Of a DNA stretch of 7,258 nucleotides, positions 6,688 to 7,258 are shown one piece after another. Source of the DNA: Spirochaetaceae bacterium. Its GTDB lineage: Bacteria > Spirochaetota > Spirochaetia > B11-G9. The stretch's first letter is position 1. Each line of letters begins with the position of its first letter. The translations under genes were made by a program, and so were the position numbers. The stretch is taken from positions 1-7,258 of the forward strand of contig DAOVSY010000148.1 in NCBI GenBank assembly GCA_030633365.1, in the 5' to 3' direction. The notes beneath the pieces are model-generated. The model made no database searches. It was not told where the DNA came from and worked only from the letters and a program-made list of their open reading frames with translations.

Positions 6688-6716
6688 ATGATATGTAAAA
6701 CATTATTGTGCGTCAA
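6688..6716 (-). promoter_or_regulatory. candidate opp operon promoter
   Basis: On the minus strand TTGACG (6716-6711, five of six to consensus) is followed after exactly 17 bases by TATCAT (6693-6688, five of six). The -35 box lies within the last codons of xseB. Transcription would begin near 6681, so the oppB leader would be only about a dozen bases and carry little besides the ribosome binding site. No terminator is visible between xseB and oppB, so read-through from xseAB may add to expression. Confidence 0.6.
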
Positions 6717-6939
6717 TCCCGTTAAATAATTCAAAATTAGGCTCATCAGAATTTTTTTCCGGTTTATTTACAAGTATTTCAATTTTTCGTTCTACCTTTG
6801 AAAGATCTTTTTCCAGACTTTTTGCAAGTTTAATTCCTTCTTCAAATAGTTGAACTGCATCATCCAGAGGTATGTTCCCGGTTTTCATTTTTTCATTTAA
6901 CTCTTCAAGATTTTCTAATCTTTCTTCAAATTTTTTCAT
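6703..6939 (-). CDS. xseB: exodeoxyribonuclease VII small subunit
   Basis: This 78-residue protein is the small subunit of exonuclease VII, which degrades single-stranded DNA from both ends. Several small subunits decorate each large subunit. Its sequence carries the family pattern FEERLENLEELNEKMKTGNI (4-23) then PLDDAVQLFEEGIKLAKSLE (24-43), followed by a heptad-rich helix to about residue 57 (LSKVERKIEILV). This matches the two-helix XseB fold (PF02609). The acidic, Asn-rich tail (58-78) is less conserved. Length is normal. AAGGA at 6946-6950 lies six bases before the ATG. The gene begins three bases after the xseA stop, the usual xseA-xseB operon pairing that supports both calls. Confidence 0.95.
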   Translation of the reverse strand: MKKFEERLENLEELNEKMKTGNIPLDDAVQLFEEGIKLAKSLEKDLSKVERKIEILVNKPEKNSDEPNFELFNGIDAQ

Positions 6940-6942
6940 TTG

Positions 6943-7257
6943 TTATCCTTCGGTTTTTGGTTGCATATGCGAGCAGTCAACTTGTTGATGACCAGCCTTT
7001 ATTTCTGCAGATATACTGTCTTTGGAGAATTGAATATTTACCAGTTGACCATCTTTAAGTTTACCAGCTGATTTTATCAAGTTACCAGTTTCTTTATCAC
7101 TTATCACTGCAAACCCTCTTTTTAGAACAGCAATAGGTGAGCTGTTTTCAAAATCTGATTTTACTAATTCCAGTTGATGTCGCTTTTTTAGTAATAATTC
7201 TTTAAGTATAGAAATAGAATCTTCTTTTGCATCATCGAGCCTTAAAAAAAGAGGCTG
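6943..7257 (-). CDS. xseA: exodeoxyribonuclease VII large subunit, C-terminal part (cut by window edge)
   Basis: Reading the minus strand from the right edge gives 104 in-frame codons followed by TAA at 6943-6945. The fragment starts QPLFLRLDDAKEDS, continues through a Lys/Leu/Glu-rich helical stretch, then SPIAVLKRGFAVISDKETGN and LIKSAGKLKDGQLVNIQFSK. The 'SPl.vL.RG(Y/F)av' element and the following 'G..i.s...l..G..v.i' strands are the conserved C-terminus of XseA (PF02601). Here Phe takes the place of the usual Tyr in RGY. Full-length XseA is usually 400-450 residues, so about three quarters lies outside the window, including the N-terminal OB-fold and most of the catalytic and coiled-coil parts. 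The last residues (AGHQQVDCSHMQPKTEG) are a divergent tail. Direct coupling to xseB strengthens the call. Confidence 0.93.
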   Translation of the reverse strand, partial: QPLFLRLDDAKEDSISILKELLLKKRHQLELVKSDFENSSPIAVLKRGFAVISDKETGNLIKSAGKLKDGQLVNIQFSKDSISAEIKAGHQQVDCSHMQPKTEG

Positions 7258-7258
7258 G

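Overview
The window is an ordinary chromosomal stretch in which every supportable gene lies on the minus strand, so it reads right to left. The proteins are typically bacterial. The solute-binding protein begins with a cysteine-free signal peptide ending VFA|GGKAE. That points to a soluble periplasmic protein in a diderm, and this 'FAGG' style of leader is familiar from spirochaete binding proteins. I therefore lean towards a moderately AT-rich member of the Spirochaetota. This is an inference from style, not proof.

Layout, in transcription order: (1) 7257-6943, the C-terminal quarter of exodeoxyribonuclease VII large subunit (xseA), cut by the window edge. (2) 6939-6703, the small subunit xseB. 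(3) 6669-2551, a tightly packed oligopeptide ABC importer block, oppB-oppC-oppD-oppF, with gaps of 15 and 5 nt and an 11-nt oppD/oppF overlap. (4) 2477-849, the substrate-binding protein oppA, after a 73-nt gap with a plausible promoter and a perfect 12-bp palindrome. (5) 835-806, a hairpin that looks like an intrinsic terminator. (6) 789-304, a cytoplasmic cyclophilin-type peptidyl-prolyl isomerase. (7) 303-154, a non-coding gap dominated by a 113-bp inverted-repeat structure. (8) 153-1, the start of a DUF192-type lipoprotein running off the window.

How they work together: OppA captures peptides in the periplasm, OppB and OppC form the membrane channel, and OppD and OppF power import by ATP hydrolysis. 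OppD and OppF both end in four cysteines with identical spacing, which suggests the [4Fe-4S]-binding tail reported for related peptide importers. The opp block probably has its own promoter, a good TTGACG-17-TATCAT match overlapping the 3' end of xseB. OppA probably has a second promoter, which would let the binding protein outnumber the permease. XseA and XseB form exonuclease VII and are functionally unrelated to opp.

I see no CRISPR array, transposase, phage gene, defence system, tRNA or rRNA. No gene-free stretch reaches 300 bases. The least explained sequence is the inverted-repeat element at 185-297. The most unusual protein feature is the roughly 100-residue periplasmic insertion in OppC. 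I did not find convincing evidence of a new biological system here.
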